64,000 bases of DNA from Megascapheus bottae (Eukaryota > Chordata > Mammalia > Rodentia > Geomyidae). A program made the translations under genes and the position numbers. Positions 1 to 14,170 of this stretch are shown piece by piece; position 1 is the first letter of the stretch; the number at the start of each line of letters is the position of its first letter. A model generated the notes under the pieces. It made no database searches and was not told the origin of the DNA. It saw nothing but the letters and a program-made list of their open reading frames with translations. The stretch is taken from positions 1,833,501 to 1,897,500 of the forward strand of contig JANJXV010000188.1 of NCBI GenBank assembly GCA_024803745.1, given 5' to 3'.

Positions 1-64
1 CCTAACTTTAACCCTTATCCTAACCCTAACCCTAACTTTAACACTAACTCTATCCCTTAAACTA
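1..64. repeat. Block C tail at window edge
   Basis: The first 64 bases match the end of block C (the part with AACTTTAACACTAACTC just before the block B start). The window therefore opens inside a higher-order unit whose C part lies outside it. It is too short for a firm call on its own, but block B follows directly, as it does after every other C copy. Confidence 0.55.
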
Positions 65-590
65 ACCCCTAACCCTAACCCTTACCCAAACCCTAACCCT
101 AAACCTTACCCTTACTCTAACCCTAACCCTAACTCTAACCCTAACCCTAACACTAACCCTTACACTTACCCTAACCCTAACCTAAACCCTAACCCTAACC
201 CTAACCTTAATTCTAAACCTTATCCTTACCCTAACCCTAACCCTAAACCTAACCCTAACCCTAAACCTAACCCTTACCCTTACCCTAACGCTAAACCTAA
301 ACCTAATCCTTACCCTTACCATAACCATAACCCTAACCCTAATCCTAACCTTAACCCTAACGCTAACTCTTACCCTAACCCTAACCCTAACCCTAACACT
401 TACCCTAACCCTAACCCTAACCCTAACCCTAAGCCTAACCTTAACCATAACCATAACCCTAACCAAAACCCTTACACTAACCCAAACCCTAAACCTAACC
501 CGAACTGTAACCCTATACCTAACCCTAAATCTTATCCTTACCCTAACCATAAACCTAAACCTAACACTAACCCTAACCCCTAACCCTAAC
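65..590. repeat. Block B copy 1
   Basis: Satellite block recognised by two rare words in fixed order: CTTAATTC at 205 and GAACTGTAAC at 502. Similar order and spacing recur at 13.7, 15.2 and 42.7 kb, and the first part recurs at 29.4 kb. It follows a block C end, as the other copies do. The boundaries are approximate. Confidence 0.7.
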
Positions 591-1326
591 CGTAACCCTA
601 ACCCAAACTGTAACCCTTACCCTTACCCTAAACCTAACCCTAAACATAACCCTTACCCTAACTCTAACCCCAACACTAAACCTAACCCTAACCGTAACCC
701 TTACCCTAACCCTAACCTTAACCCCAACACTAAACCTAAACCTAACCCTAACCCTAAACCTTACCGTTACCCTTACCCTATCCCTAACCCTAAACCTAAC
801 CTTAACATTAACCCTAACCCTTACCCTTACCCTAACGCTAAACCTAACCTTAACCCTTAGCCTAACCCTAATCCTAACCTTAACCCCAACCCTAAACCTA
901 ACCCTAACCCTAAACCTAACCCTTACCCTAACCCTAACCCTAACCCTACCCTAAAACTTATCCTTAACCTAACTTTAACCCTAACCCTAACCTTAACCCT
1001 TACCCTAACCCTAACCCTAACCCTTACCTAACCCTAACCCTAACCCTAACCCTTACCCTTACCTTAACACTAACCCTAACCCTAACCCTTATCCTTACCC
1101 TAACGCTAACTCTAACCCTAACTCTAACACTAACCTTAAACCTAACCCTAACACTTACCCTAACCGTAACTCTATCACTTACCCTAACACTAACCCTAAC
1201 CCTAACCCTAACACATACCCTTACCCTAACCCTAACCCTAACCCTAAACGTAACCCTACACCTAACCCTAACGCTAACCCTAACCCTAACCCTAAACCTT
1301 ACCCTTAACCCTAACCCTAACCCTTA

Positions 1327-1880
1327 CCGGTACACTAACCCTAAACCTAACCTTAACCCCAACCCTAAACCTAACTCTAACCCTAACCCTAACCCTTACC
1401 CTTACCCTATCCCTAACCCTAAACCTAACCCTAACTCTAACCCTAACCCAAGCCTTTACCCTAACCCTAACCCTAATCGTAACCCTAACTCTTAACCTTA
1501 CCCTAAACCTAACCCTAACCCTAAACCTAACCCTAACCCTAACCTTAATCCTAAACCTTACCCTTATCCTAACCCTAACCCTAACCCTAAACCTTAACCT
1601 AACACTAAACCTAACACTAACACTTACCCTTACCCTAAACCTAACCATAAACCTAACCCTAACCCTTACCTTTACCCTCACCCTAACCTTAACGCTAACC
1701 CTAACACTAACTCTAAACTTAACTCTAACAGTTATCCTTACCCTAACCGTAACCCTAAACCTAACCCTAAACCTAAATCAAACCCTTACTCTTACCCTAA
1801 CCCTAAACCTAACCCTAACACTTACCCTTACCCTAACCCTGACCCTAACACTAACCCTAACCCTCACCTTAACCCTAACC
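1327..1880. repeat. Block A copy 1
   Basis: Begins with the landmark CCGGTAC, a word that is not a one-step change of the hexamer, and ends near CTCACCTTAACCC at about 1863. Between them lie the recurring words CCCAAGCCTTTACC and CTTACTCTTACC. Copies with the same order are at 3609, 5261, 7429 and 10217, and a split copy flanks the retrovirus. Confidence 0.7.
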
Positions 1881-2389
1881 CTTACCCTTACCCTAACTCT
1901 AACCCTAACCCTAACCCTAACCTTAAACCTTACCCTTACCTAACCCTAACCGTAAACTTAACCCTAAACCTAACCCTAACCCTAACCCTAACCCTAACCC
2001 TAACCCTAACTCGAACCGTAACCCTAGCCCTAACCCTTAACTTTACCCTAAACCTAACCTTAACCTTAACCCTAACCCTTACCCTTACCCTAATGCTAAA
2101 CCTAACCCTAACCCTTACCCTAAACCTAACCCTAAACCTAACCTTAACCTTAACCCTAACCCTACCCTTACCCTAATGCTTAACCTAACCCTAACCCTTA
2201 CCCTAACCCTAACCCTAAACTTAACCCCAACCCTAAATCTAACCCTTACCCTATCCCTAACCCTAACCCTACCCTAAAACTTACCCTTAACCTAACTTTA
2301 ACCCTAACCCTAACCCTAACCCTTACCCTAACGCTAACCCTAACACTTGCCCTAACCCTAACCCTAACCCTAACCCTAAGCCTAACCTT

Positions 2390-2560
2390 AAACATAACCA
2401 TAACCCTAACCAAAACCCTTACACTAACCCAAACCCTTAACCTAACCCGAACTGTAACCCTATACCTAACCCTAAATCTTATCCTTACCCTAACCCTAAA
2501 CCTAAACCTAACACTAACCCTAACCCCTAACCCTAAATGTAACCCTAACCCTAACCGTAA
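2390..2560. repeat. Partial block B
   Basis: Contains GAACTGTAAC at 2449 with the same flanks as block B copy 1 (ACACTAACCCAAACCC before, CCTATACCTAACCC after). The first half of the block with CTTAATTC is missing, so this is a truncated or recombined copy. Confidence 0.6.
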
Positions 2561-3608
2561 CCCTTACCCTTCCCTAAACATAACCCTAACCATAACCCTT
2601 ACCCTAACCCTGAATCCAACACTAAACCTAACCGTAACCCTAACCGTTACCCTAACCCTAACCTTAACCCCAACACTAAACCTAACCCTAACCCTAACCC
2701 TAAACCTTACCCTTACCCTTGCCGTAACCCTAACCCTAAACCTAACCTTAACCTTAACCCTAACCCTTACCCTAATGCTAAACCTAACCCTAACCCTTAC
2801 CGTAACCCTAACCCTAACCTTAACCCCAACCCTAAACCTAACCCTAACCCTAACCCTACCCTAAAACTTACCGTTTACCTAACTTTAACCCTAACCCTAA
2901 CCCTAAATCTTATCCTAAACCTAACCCTAACCCTAACCCTAACACTTAAACTAACCCTAACCCTAACCCTTACCCTAAACCTAACCCTAACCCTAACCCT
3001 TACCTAACCCTAACCCTAACCCTAACCCTTACCCTTACCTTAACACTAACCCTAACCCTTACCCTTACCCTAACGCTAACTCTAACCCCAACTCTAACAC
3101 TAACACATACCCTTACACTAACCCTAATCCTAACCCTAACCGTAACCCTAAACCTAACCCTAACCCTAACCCTTACCCTTACCCTAACGCTAACTCTAAC
3201 CCCAACTCTAACACTAACACATACCCTTACACTAACCCTAACCCTAACCATAACCATAACCCTAAACCTAACCCTAACCCTAACCCTAATCCTAACGCTA
3301 AACATAACCCTTAACATTACTCTAACCCTAAACCTACCCCTAACCCTTACACTTACCCTAACGCTAACCCTAACACTTACCCTAACCGTAACCCTAACCG
3401 TAACCCTAACACTTACCCTAACCGTAACCCTAACTGTAACCCTAACACTTACCCTAACACTAACCCTAACCCTAACCCTATCACATACCCTTACCCTATC
3501 CATAACCCTAACCCTAACCCTAACCGTAACCCTAAACCTAACCCTAACCCTAACCTTGAACCTAACCCTAAACCTTACCCTTAACCCTAACCCTAACCCT
3601 AACCCTTA

Positions 3609-4090
3609 CCGGTACACTAACCCTAAAGCTAATCTTAACCCCAACCCTAAACCTAACCCTAACCCTAACCCTAACCCTTACCCTTACCCTATCCCTAACC
3701 CGACACCTAACCCTAACCCTAACCCAAGCCTCTACCCTAACCCTAACCCTAATCCTAACATTAACATTTAAACTTACCCTAAACCTAAGCCTAACCCTAA
3801 ACCTAACCCTAACCCTAACCTTAACCCTAACCCTTACCCTTACCCTAACCCTAACCCTAACCCTAAACCTAAACCTAACCCTTACCTTTACCCTCACCCT
3901 AACCTTAACCCTAACCCTAACACTAAACCTAACCTTAACTCTAACCCTTATCCTTACCCTAACTGTAACCCTAAACCTAACCCTAAAACTAAACCAAACC
4001 CTTACTCTTACCCTAACCCTAAACCTAACCCTAAACTTACCCTTACCCTAACCCTGACTCTAACACTCACCCGAACCCTCACCTTAACCC
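3609..4090. repeat. Block A copy 2
   Basis: CCGGTAC at 3609 and the CTCACCTTAACCC end near 4078. It is shorter than the other copies. One stretch reads CCCGACACCT where the others read CCCTAAACCT. Confidence 0.65.
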
Positions 4091-5260
4091 TAACACTTAC
4101 CCTTACCCTAACTCTAACCCTAACCCTAACCCTAATCCTAACACTTATCCTAACCCAAACCCTAACCCTAAACCTTACTCTTACCTAAACCTAACCGTAA
4201 ACTTAACCCTAGCCCTCACCCTAACCCTAACCCTTACCATAACCCTAACCCTAATCATAAACCTAACCCTAACCCTAACCCTTACCCTTACCCTAAACCT
4301 AACCCTAAACCTAACCTTAACCTTAACCCTAACCCTTACCCTTACACTAATGCTAAACCTAACCCTAACCCTTACGCTAACCCTAACCCTTACCCTAACC
4401 CTAACCCTAACCCTATCCCTAACCCTTACCCTAACCCTAACCCTAAACCTAACCCTAACCCTTAACCCTAACCCTAACCCTTACCCTAAACCTAACCCTA
4501 ACCCTATCCCTAACACTTACCCTAACCCTAACCCTAAACCTAACCCTAAACCTAACCCTTACCCTAACCCTAACCCTAACCCTAACCCTTACCCTAACCC
4601 TAACCCTTACCCTAATGCTAAACCTAACCCTAACCCTTACCCTAACCCTAACCCCAAACTGAACCCCAACCCTAAATCTAACCCTTACCATAACCCTAAC
4701 CCTAACCCTACCCTAAAACTTACCCTTAACCTAACTTTAACCCTAACCCTAACCCTAACTCTTATCCTAACCCTAAACCTAACCCTAACACTAACACTTA
4801 AACTAACCCTAACCCTAAGCCTTACCCTAACCCTAACCCTAACCCTAACCCTTACCTAACCGTAACCCCAACCCTAATCCTTAACCTTACCTTAACACTA
4901 ATCCTACCCTAACCCTTACCCTTACCCTAACGCTAACTCTAACCCTAACCCTAACACTAACACATACCCTAACCCTAACCCTAACCTTAACCCTAACCCT
5001 AATCCTAACCCTAACCCTTAACCTTACCCTAAACCTAACACTAACCCTAAACCTAACCCTAACCCTAAACTTAACCCTAACTCTTACCATTACCCTAACC
5101 CTAACCCTAACACTAAACCTAAACCTAACCCTAACCCTAACACTAACACTTACCCTTACCCTAAACCTAACCATAAACCTAACCCTAACCCTTAGCTTTA
5201 CCCTCACCCTAACTTTACCCCTAACCCTAACCCTAACCCTCACCTTAACTCTAACCCTTA

Positions 5261-5880
5261 CCGGTACACTGACCCTAAACCTAATCTTAACCCCAACCCT
5301 AAACCTAACCCTAACCCTAACCCTAACCCTTACCCTTACCCTATCCCTGACCCTAAACCTAACCCTAACCCTAACCCAAGCCTTTACCCTAACCCTAACC
5401 CTAATCCTAACCCTAACACTTAACCTTACCCTAAACCTAACCCTAACCCTAAACCTTACCCTAACCCTAACCTTAACCCTAACCCTTAACCTTACCCTAA
5501 CCCTAACCCTAACCCTAACCCTAAACCTTACCCTAACCCTAACCTTAACCCTAAACCTTAACCTTACCCTAACCCTAACCCTAACCCTAACCCTAAACCT
5601 AACCCTAAACCTAACACTAACCCTTACCCTTACCCTAAACCTAACCATAAACCTAACCCTAACCCTTACCTTTACCCTCACACTAACCTTAACCCTAACC
5701 CTAACACTAACCCTAACCTTAACTCTAACCCTTATCCTTACCCTAACCGTAACCCTAAACTTAACCCTAAACATAAACCAAACACTTACTCTTACCCTAA
5801 CCCTAAACCTAACCCTAACACTTACCCTTACCCTAACCCTGAACCTAACACTAAACCTAACCCTCACCTTAACCCTAACC
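5261..5880. repeat. Block A copy 3
   Basis: CCGGTAC at 5261 and the CTCACCTTAACCC end at about 5863. The piece around 5600-5650 is close to the sequence on both sides of the retrovirus and represents an unoccupied version of that site. Confidence 0.65.
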
Positions 5881-6794
5881 CTTACCCTTACCATAACTCT
5901 AACCCTAACCCTAACCCTAACACTTATCCTAACTCTAACCCTAACCCTAAACCTTACCCTTACCTAACCCTAACAGTAAACTTAACCCTAACCCTAACCC
6001 TAACCCTAACCCTTACCATAACCCTAACCCTAACCCTAATCCTAATCGGAAACCTAACCATAACCCTAACCCTAACCCTTACCCTTACCCTAAACCTAAC
6101 CCTAAACCTAAACTTAACCTTAAACCTAACCCTTACCCTTAACCTAATGCTAAACCTAACCCTAACCCTTACCCTAAACCTAACTCTAAACCTAACCTTA
6201 ACCTTAACCCTAACCCTTACCCTTACCCTAACCCTAACCCTACCCTAAAACTTACCCTTATCCTAACTTTAACCCTAACCCTAACCCTAACTCTTATCCT
6301 AACCCTAACACTAACCCTAACCCTAACCCTGACACTTAAGCTAACCCTAACCCTAACCCTCACCCTAACCCTAACCCTAACCCTTACCTAACCCTAACCC
6401 TTAACCTTACCTTAACACTAACCCACACCCTAACCCTTACCCTAACGCTAACTCTAACCCTAACCCTAACACTAACACATATCCTAACCCTAACCCTAAC
6501 CCTAGCCCTAACCCTAATCCTAACCCTAACCCTTAACCTTACCCTAAACCAAACACTAACCCTAAACCTAACCCTAACCCTAACCTTAACCCTAACCCTT
6601 ACCATTACCCTAACCCTAACCCTAACCCTAAACCTAACCCTAACCCTAACATTAACACTAACACTTACCCTTACCCTAAACCTAACCATAAACCTAATCC
6701 TAACCCTTACCTTTACCCTCACCCTAACTTTAACCCTAACCATAACCCTAAATCTTATCCTAACCTTAACCCTAACCCTAACCATAACACTTAA

Positions 6795-6841
<47 letters not shown>

Positions 6842-7428
6842 CCCTAACCCTAACCCTAACCCTAAACCTTACCCAAGCCTTTACCCTAACCCTAACCCTA
6901 ATCCTAACCCTAACCCTTAACCTTACCCTAACCCTAACCCTAACCCTTACCTAACCCTAACCCTAACCCTAACCCTTACCCTTACCTTAACACTAACCCT
7001 AACTCTAACCCTTACCCTTACCCTAACGCTAACTCTAACCCTAACTCTAACACTAACACATACCCTTACACTAACCCTAATCCTAACTCTAACCATAACC
7101 CTAAACCTAACCCTAACACTAACCCTAACCCTAAAGCTGAACATAACCCTTACCATTACTCTAACCCTAAAACTAACCCTAACCATTACACTTACCCTAA
7201 CGCTAACCCTAACTCTAACCCTAACCTTAAACCTAACCCTAACACTTACCCTGACCTTAACCCTAATCGTAACCCTAACACTTAGCCTAACACTGTCCCT
7301 AACCCTAACCCTAACACATACCCTTACCCTAACCCTAAACCTAACCCTAACCGTAACCCTACACCTAACCCTAACCCTAACCCTAACCCTAACCTTACCC
7401 TTAACCCTAACCCTAACACTAACCCTTA

Positions 7429-7950
7429 CCGGTACATTAACCCTAAACCTAATCTCAACCCCAACCCTAAACCTAACCCTAACCCTAACTCTAACCCTTA
7501 CCCTTACCCTATCCCTAACCCTAAACCTAACCCTAACCCTAACCCTAACCCAAGCCTTTACCCTAACCCTAACACTAATCCTACCCCTAACCCTTAACCT
7601 TACCCTCAACCTAAACCTAACCCTAAACCTTACCCTAACCCTAACCCTAACCCTAACCCTAACCCTAAACCTAACCCTAAACCTAACACTCACACTTACC
7701 CTTACCCTAAACCTAACCATAAACCTAACCCTAACCCTTACCTTTACCCTCACACTAACCTTAACCCTAACCCTAACACTAACCCTAACCTTAACTCTAA
7801 CCCTTATCCTTAACCTAACCGTAACCCTAAACCTAACCCTAAACCTAAACCAAACCCTTACTCTTACCCTAACCCTAAACCTAACCCTAACACTTACCCT
7901 TACCCTAACCCTGACCCTAACACTAACCCTAACCCTCACCTTAACCCTAA
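7429..7950. repeat. Block A copy 4
   Basis: CCGGTAC at 7429, followed by the same ordered words and the CTCACCTTAACCC end near 7934. The segment around 7665-7745 is another unoccupied counterpart of the retroviral insertion site. Confidence 0.65.
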
Positions 7951-8270
7951 CCCTAACCCTAACCCTAACCCTTACCATAACCCTAACCCTTACCCTTACC
8001 CTAAACCTAACCCTAAACCTAACCTTAACCTTAACCCTAACCCTTACCCTTACCCTAATGCTAAACCTAACCCTAACCCTTACCCTAAACCTAACCTTAA
8101 CCTTAACCCTAACCCTTACCCTTACCCTAAAACTAACCCTACCCTAAAACTTACCCTTAACCTAACTTTAACCCAAACCCTAACCCTAACTCTTATCCTA
8201 ACCCTAACTCTAACCCTAACCCTAACCCTAACACTTAAACTAACCCTAACCCTAACCCTAACCCTAACCC

Positions 8271-9480
8271 TTACCTAACCCTAACCCTTAACCTTACCTT
8301 AACACTAACCCAAACCCTAACCCTTACCCTTACCCTAACGCTAACTCTAACCCTAACCCTAACACTAACACATATCCTAACCCTAACCCTAACCTTAACC
8401 CTAACCCTAATCCTAATCCTAACCCTTAACCTTACTCTAAACCTAACACTAACCCTAAACCTAACCCTAACCCTAACCTTAACCCTAACACTTACCATTA
8501 CCCTAACCCTAACCCTAACCCTAAACCTAAACCTAACCCTAACCCTAACACTAAAACTTACCCTTACCCTAAACCTAACCATAAACATAACCCTAACCCT
8601 TACCTTTACCCTCACACTAACCTTAACCCTAACCTTAACCCTAACCCTAACCTTAACTCTAACCCTTATCCTTACCCTAACCCTAACCTTAAACCTAACC
8701 CTAACCCTAAACCAAATCCTTACTCTTACCCTAACCCTAAACTTAACCCTAACCCTTACCCTTACCCTTACCCGGACTCTAACACTAACCCTAACCCTCA
8801 ACTTAACCCTAACCCTTACCCTTACCCTAACACTAACCCTAACCTTAACCCTAACCATAACACTTATCCTAACCCTAACCCTAAACCTTACCTTTACCTA
8901 ACCCTAACCGTAAACTTAACCCCAACCCTAACACTAAACCTAACCCTTACCATAACCCTAACCCTGAACCTAACCCGAACCCGAACCCTAACCCTAACCC
9001 TAAACCTTACCCTTACCCTTACCCTAACCCTAGCTTTAAACCTCAACCTAACCCTAACCCTAACTGTACCCCTAACGCTAACACTAACCCTAACCCTTAA
9101 ACTTACCCTTACCCTAGCCATAACACTAAACCTAACCCTAAGCCTAACCCTAACCCTAACAACTAACCATAACCCTAACCCTAACCCTTAACCTTACCCT
9201 AAACCTACCCCTAACCCTAACACTTACCATAACCCTAACAGTAATGCTAACACTAAACCTAACCCTAAATCTTACCCTAACCCTAAACCTAACCCTAATC
9301 CTAACCCTAACCCTTACCTTTTCCCTAACCCTAACCCTAACCCTAACCCTTACCCTTACCCTAACACTAACCCTAAACCTAACCCTAACCCTAACCCTAA
9401 CCCTAACCTTATCCCTAACCTTAACCCTAACCCTTAGCTTTACCTTACCCTAAACCTAACCCTAAAACTAACCCTAACCC
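8271..9480. repeat. Block F copy 1
   Basis: Shares an ordered series of variants with 11267-12480 at a constant offset of 2996 bases. The landmark GTAATGCTAACAC starts at 9241 here and 12237 there. A third, more distant copy is at about 41.2-42.1 kb with the landmark at 41853. The offset of 2996 is not a multiple of six. Confidence 0.7.
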
Positions 9481-10216
9481 TAACCCTAACCCTAACCTTT
9501 ACCCTTACCCTAACCCTAACCCTAAACCTAAACCTTACCCTAACCCTAACCCTAACCCTAACCCTTTACTCTCACCCTAACTTTAACCCTAACCCTAACC
9601 CTACATCTTATCCTAACCGTATCCCTAACCCTAAACATAACACTTAAACTAACCCTAACCCTAAGCCTAACCCTAACACTTAAACTAACCCTAACCCTAA
9701 CCCTTACCCTAACCCTAACCCTAACCCTTACTTAACCCTAACCCTAACCCTAACACTTACCCTTACCTTAACACTAACCCTAACCCTAACCCTAACCCTT
9801 ACCCTTACCCTAACGCTAACTCTAACCCTAACTCTAACACTAACACATACCCTTACACTAACCCTAATCCTAACCCTAACCCTAACCCTAAACCTAACCC
9901 TAACACTAACCCTAACCCTAAAGCTAAACATAACCCTTACCATTACTCTAACCCAAAACCTAACCCTAACCATTACACTTACCCTAACGCTAACCCTAAC
10001 CCTAACCCTAACCTTAAACCTAACCCTAACACTTACCCTAACCTTAACCCTAATCGTAACCCTAACACTTACCGTAACACTGTCCCTAACCCTAACCCTA
10101 ACACATACCCTTACCCTAACCCTAACCCTAACCCTAACCGTAACCCTACACCTAACCCTAACCCTAACCCTAACCCTAAACCTTACCCTTAACCCTAACC
10201 CTAACCCTAACCCTTA

Positions 10217-10760
10217 CCGGTACACTAACCCTAAACCTAATCTCAACCCCAACCCTAAACCTAACCCTAACACTAACCCTAACCCTTACCCTTCCCTATC
10301 CCTAACCCTAAACCTAAACCTAACCCTAACCTTAACCCAAGCCTTTACCCTAACCCTAACCCTAATCCTAACCCTAACCCTTAACCTTACCCTAAACCTA
10401 ACCCTAACCCTAAACCTTACCCTAACCCTAACCTTAACCCTAAACCTTACCCTTACCCTAACCCTAACCCTAACCCTAAACCTAACCCTAAACCTAACAC
10501 TCACACTTACCCTTACCCTAAACCTAACCATAAACCTAACCCTAACCCTTACCTTTACCCTCACACTAACCTTAACCCTAACCCTAACACTAACCCTAAC
10601 CTTAACTCTAACCCTTATCCTTACCCTAACCGTAACCCTAAACCTAACCCTAAACCTAAACCAAACCCTTACTCTTACCCTAACCCTAAACCTAACCCTA
10701 ACACTTACCCTTACCCTAACCCTGACCCTAACACTAACCCTAAACCTCACCTTAACCCTA
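10217..10760. repeat. Block A copy 5
   Basis: CCGGTAC at 10217 and the CTCACCTTAACCC end near 10747. The best unoccupied counterpart of the retroviral insertion site lies at about 10480-10500; the sequence that follows it (ACTTACCCTTACCC, then ACCATAAACC, then CTTACTCTTACC) is also found directly after the 3' LTR. Confidence 0.7.
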
Positions 10761-11266
10761 AACCTTATCCTTACCCTAACTCTAACCCTAACCCTAACCC
10801 TAACCCTAACACTTATCCTAACCCTAACCCTAACCCTAAACCTTACCCTTACCTAACCCTAACCGTAAACTTAACCCTAACCCTAACCCTAAACCTAACC
10901 CTTACCATAACCCTAACCCTAATCCTAACCCGAACCCTAACCCTAACCCTAACCCTAACCCTTACCCTTACCCTAAACCTAACCATAAACCTAACCTTAA
11001 CCTTAACCCTAACCCTTACCCTTACCCTAATGCTAAACCTAACCCTAACCCTTAACCTAAACCTAACCCTAAACCTAACCTTAACCTTAACCCTAATCCT
11101 TACCCTTACCCTAACCCTAACCCTACCCTAAAACTTACCCTTAACCTAACTTTAACCCAAACCCTAACCCTAACTCTTATCCAAACCCTAACTCTAACCC
11201 TAACCCTAACCCTAACCCTTAAACTAACCCTAAACCTAACCCTTACCCTAACCCTAACCCTAACCC

Positions 11267-12480
11267 TAACCCTTACCTAACCCTAACCCTTAACCTTACC
11301 TTAACACTAACCCAAACCCTAACCCTTACCCTTACCCTAACGCTAACTCTAACCCTAACCCTAACACTAACACATATCCTAACCCTAACCCTAACCTTAA
11401 CCCTAACCCTAATCCTAACCCTAACCCTTAACCTTACCCTAAACCTAACACTAACCCTAAACCTAACCCTAACCCTAAACTTAACCCTAACACTTACCAT
11501 TACCCTAACCCTAACCCTAACCCTAACCCTAAACCTAACCCTAACCCTAACACTAAAACTTACCCTTACCCTAAACCTAACCATAAACATAACCCTAACC
11601 CTTACCTTTACCCTCACCCTAACCTTAACCCTAACCTTAACCCTAACCCTAACCTTAACTCTAACCCTTATCCTTACCCTAACCCTAACCTTAAACCTAA
11701 CCCTAACGCTAAACCAAACCCTTACTCTTACCCTAACCCTAAACTTAACCCTAACCCTTACCCTTACCCTAACCCGGACCCTAACACTAACCCTAACCCT
11801 CAACTTAACCCTAACCCTTACCCTAACACTAACCCTAACCCTAACCATAACCATAACACTTATCCTAACCCTAACCCTAAACCTTACCCTTACCTAACCC
11901 TAACCGTAAACTTAACCCCAACCCTAACACTAAACCTAACCCTTACCATAACCCTAACCCTGAACCTAATCCGAACCCTAACCCTAACCCTAACCCTAAC
12001 CCTTACCCTTACCCTTACCTTAACCCTAGCTTTAAACCTCAACCTAACCCTAACCCTAACTTTACCCCAAACCCTAACCATAACCCTAACACTTAAACTT
12101 ACCCTTACCCTAACCCTAACACTAAACTTAACCCTAAGCCTAACCCTAACCCTAACAACTAACCATAACCCTAACCCTAAACCTTACCCTTACCCTAACC
12201 CTAGCCCTAACCCTAACACTTACCATAACCCTAACAGTAATGCTAACACTAACCCTAACCCTAAACCTTACCCTAACCCTAAACCTAACCCTAACCCTAA
12301 CCCTAACCCTTACCTTTTCCCTAACCCTAACCCTAACCCTAACCCTTACCCTTACCCTAACCCTAACCCTAAACCTAACCCTAACCCTAACCCAAACCTT
12401 AACCCTAACCTTAACCCTAACCCTTAGCCTTACCTTACCCTAAACCTAACCCTAAAACTAACCCTAACCCTAACCCTAAC
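11267..12480. repeat. Block F copy 2
   Basis: Second copy of the unit at 8271-9480, offset 2996 bases. The pair differs by scattered base changes and small indels. It is followed by blocks C and B, an order seen again at 41.2-43.2 kb. Confidence 0.7.
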
Positions 12481-12758
12481 CCTAACCCTAACCTTTACCC
12501 TTACCCTAACCCTAACCCTAAACCTAAACCTTACCCTTACCCTAACCCTAACCCTATCCCTAACACTTACCCTAACCCGAAGCCTAACCCTTACCCTTAA
12601 GCTAATCCTAATCCTAACCTTAACCCCAACCCTAAACCTATCACTAACCCTAACCCTTACCCTAACCCTAACCCTAACCCTAACACTAACACCTACCTTT
12701 ACCCTAACCCTAACCGTAACCCTTATCCTAACCCTAACCCTAATCCTAAACCTAACCC

Positions 12759-13008
12759 TTAACCAAACCCTAACACTAACCCTAACCCCTAACCCTAACC
12801 CTTACCCTAACCCTAACCCTAACTCTAACCCTAACCCTAACCCTTACCCTTACCCTAACCCTAACCCTAACCCAAACCCTTCCCCTTCCCCTAACGCTAA
12901 CCCTAACCCTAACCCTAACACTTACTCTAACCCTAACCCTAACCCTAACCCTTACCCTTCCCTAATCCTAACCCTAACCTTAACCCCTACCCCAAACCTA
13001 ACCCTAAT

Positions 13009-13044
<36 letters not shown>

Positions 13045-13131
13045 TCTACCCTAACACTTATCCTTACCCTAAATTTAACCCTTATCCTAACCCTACCCCT
13101 AACTTTAACACTAACTCTAACCCTTTAACGA
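12759..13131. repeat. Block C copy 1
   Basis: Landmarks in order are TTAACCAAAC at 12759, CCCAAACCCTTCC at 12871 and CTTTAACG at 13123. The next copy repeats all three exactly 528 bases later. Here the block is not followed by block B; a plain hexamer stretch leads straight into the next C copy. Confidence 0.75.
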
Positions 13132-13286
13132 ACCCCTAACCCTAACCCTAACCCTAACCCTAACCCTCACCTTAACCCTAACCCTTACCCTAACCCTAAT
13201 CCTAACCCTAACCCTAACCCTAGCCCTAACCCTAACCCTAACCCTAACACTTATCCTAACCCTAACCCTAACCCTAAACCTAACCC

Positions 13287-13536
13287 TTAACCAAACCCTA
13301 TCACTAACCCTAACCCCTAACCCTAACCCTTACCCTAACCCTAACCCTAACTCTAACCCTAACCCTAACCCTTACCCTTACCCTAACCCTAACCCTAACC
13401 CAAACCCTTCCCCTTCCACTAACGCTAACCCTAACCCTAACCCTAACACTTACTCTAACCCTAACCCTAACCCTAACCCTTACCCTTCCCTAATCCTAAC
13501 CCTAACCTTAACCCCTACCCCAAACCTAACCCTAAT

Positions 13537-13572
<36 letters not shown>

Positions 13573-13659
13573 TCTACCCTAACACTTATCCTTACCCTAA
13601 ATTTAACCCTTATCCTAACCCTACCCCTAACTTTAACACTAACTCTAACCCTTTAACGA
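13287..13659. repeat. Block C copy 2
   Basis: Tandem copy of 12759-13131: TTAACCAAAC at 13287, CCCAAACCCTTCC at 13399 and CTTTAACG at 13651, all offset by 528 bases (88 hexamers). It runs directly into block B. Confidence 0.75.
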
Positions 13660-13668
13660 ACCCCTAAC

Positions 13669-14170
13669 CCTAACCCTTACCCAAACCCTAACCCTAAACC
13701 TTACCCTTACTCAAACCCTAACCCTAACTCTAACCCTAACCCTAACACTAACCCTTACCCTTACCCTAAACCTTACCTAAACCCTAACCCTAACCCTAAC
13801 CTTAATTCTAAACCTTATCCTTACCCTAACCCTAACCCTAAACCTAACCCTAACCGTAAACGTAACTCTTACCCTTACCCTAACGCTAAACCTAAACCTA
13901 ATCCTTACCCTTACCATAACCATAACCCTAAACCTAATCCTAACCTAAACCCTAACGTTAACCCTTACCCTAACCCTAACCCTTACCCTAACACTTACCC
14001 TAACCCTAACCCTAACCCTAAGCCTAACCTTAACCATAACCATAACCATAACCAAAACCCTTACACTAACCCAAACCCTAAACCTAACCCGAACTGTAAC
14101 CCTATACCTAACCCTAAATCTTATCCTTACCCTAACCCTAAACCTAAACCTAACACTAACCCTAACCCCT
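13669..14170. repeat. Block B copy 2
   Basis: CTTAATTC at 13801 and GAACTGTAAC at 14091. It is repeated at 15223-15730 with an offset of 1554-1555 bases. Confidence 0.75.

Noticed and set aside
1..2100. A functional telomere end
   Set aside because: Exact CCCTAA runs are too short and variants are present everywhere, including at the very start of the window. The array continues for 64 kb with higher-order structure.
6947..7978. Long minus-strand open frames of VR repeats, and LT/NP frames on the plus strand, as genes
   Set aside because: They follow from a six-base repeat read in non-stop frames. Composition is a bare dipeptide with single-base variants, and there is no start context or domain.
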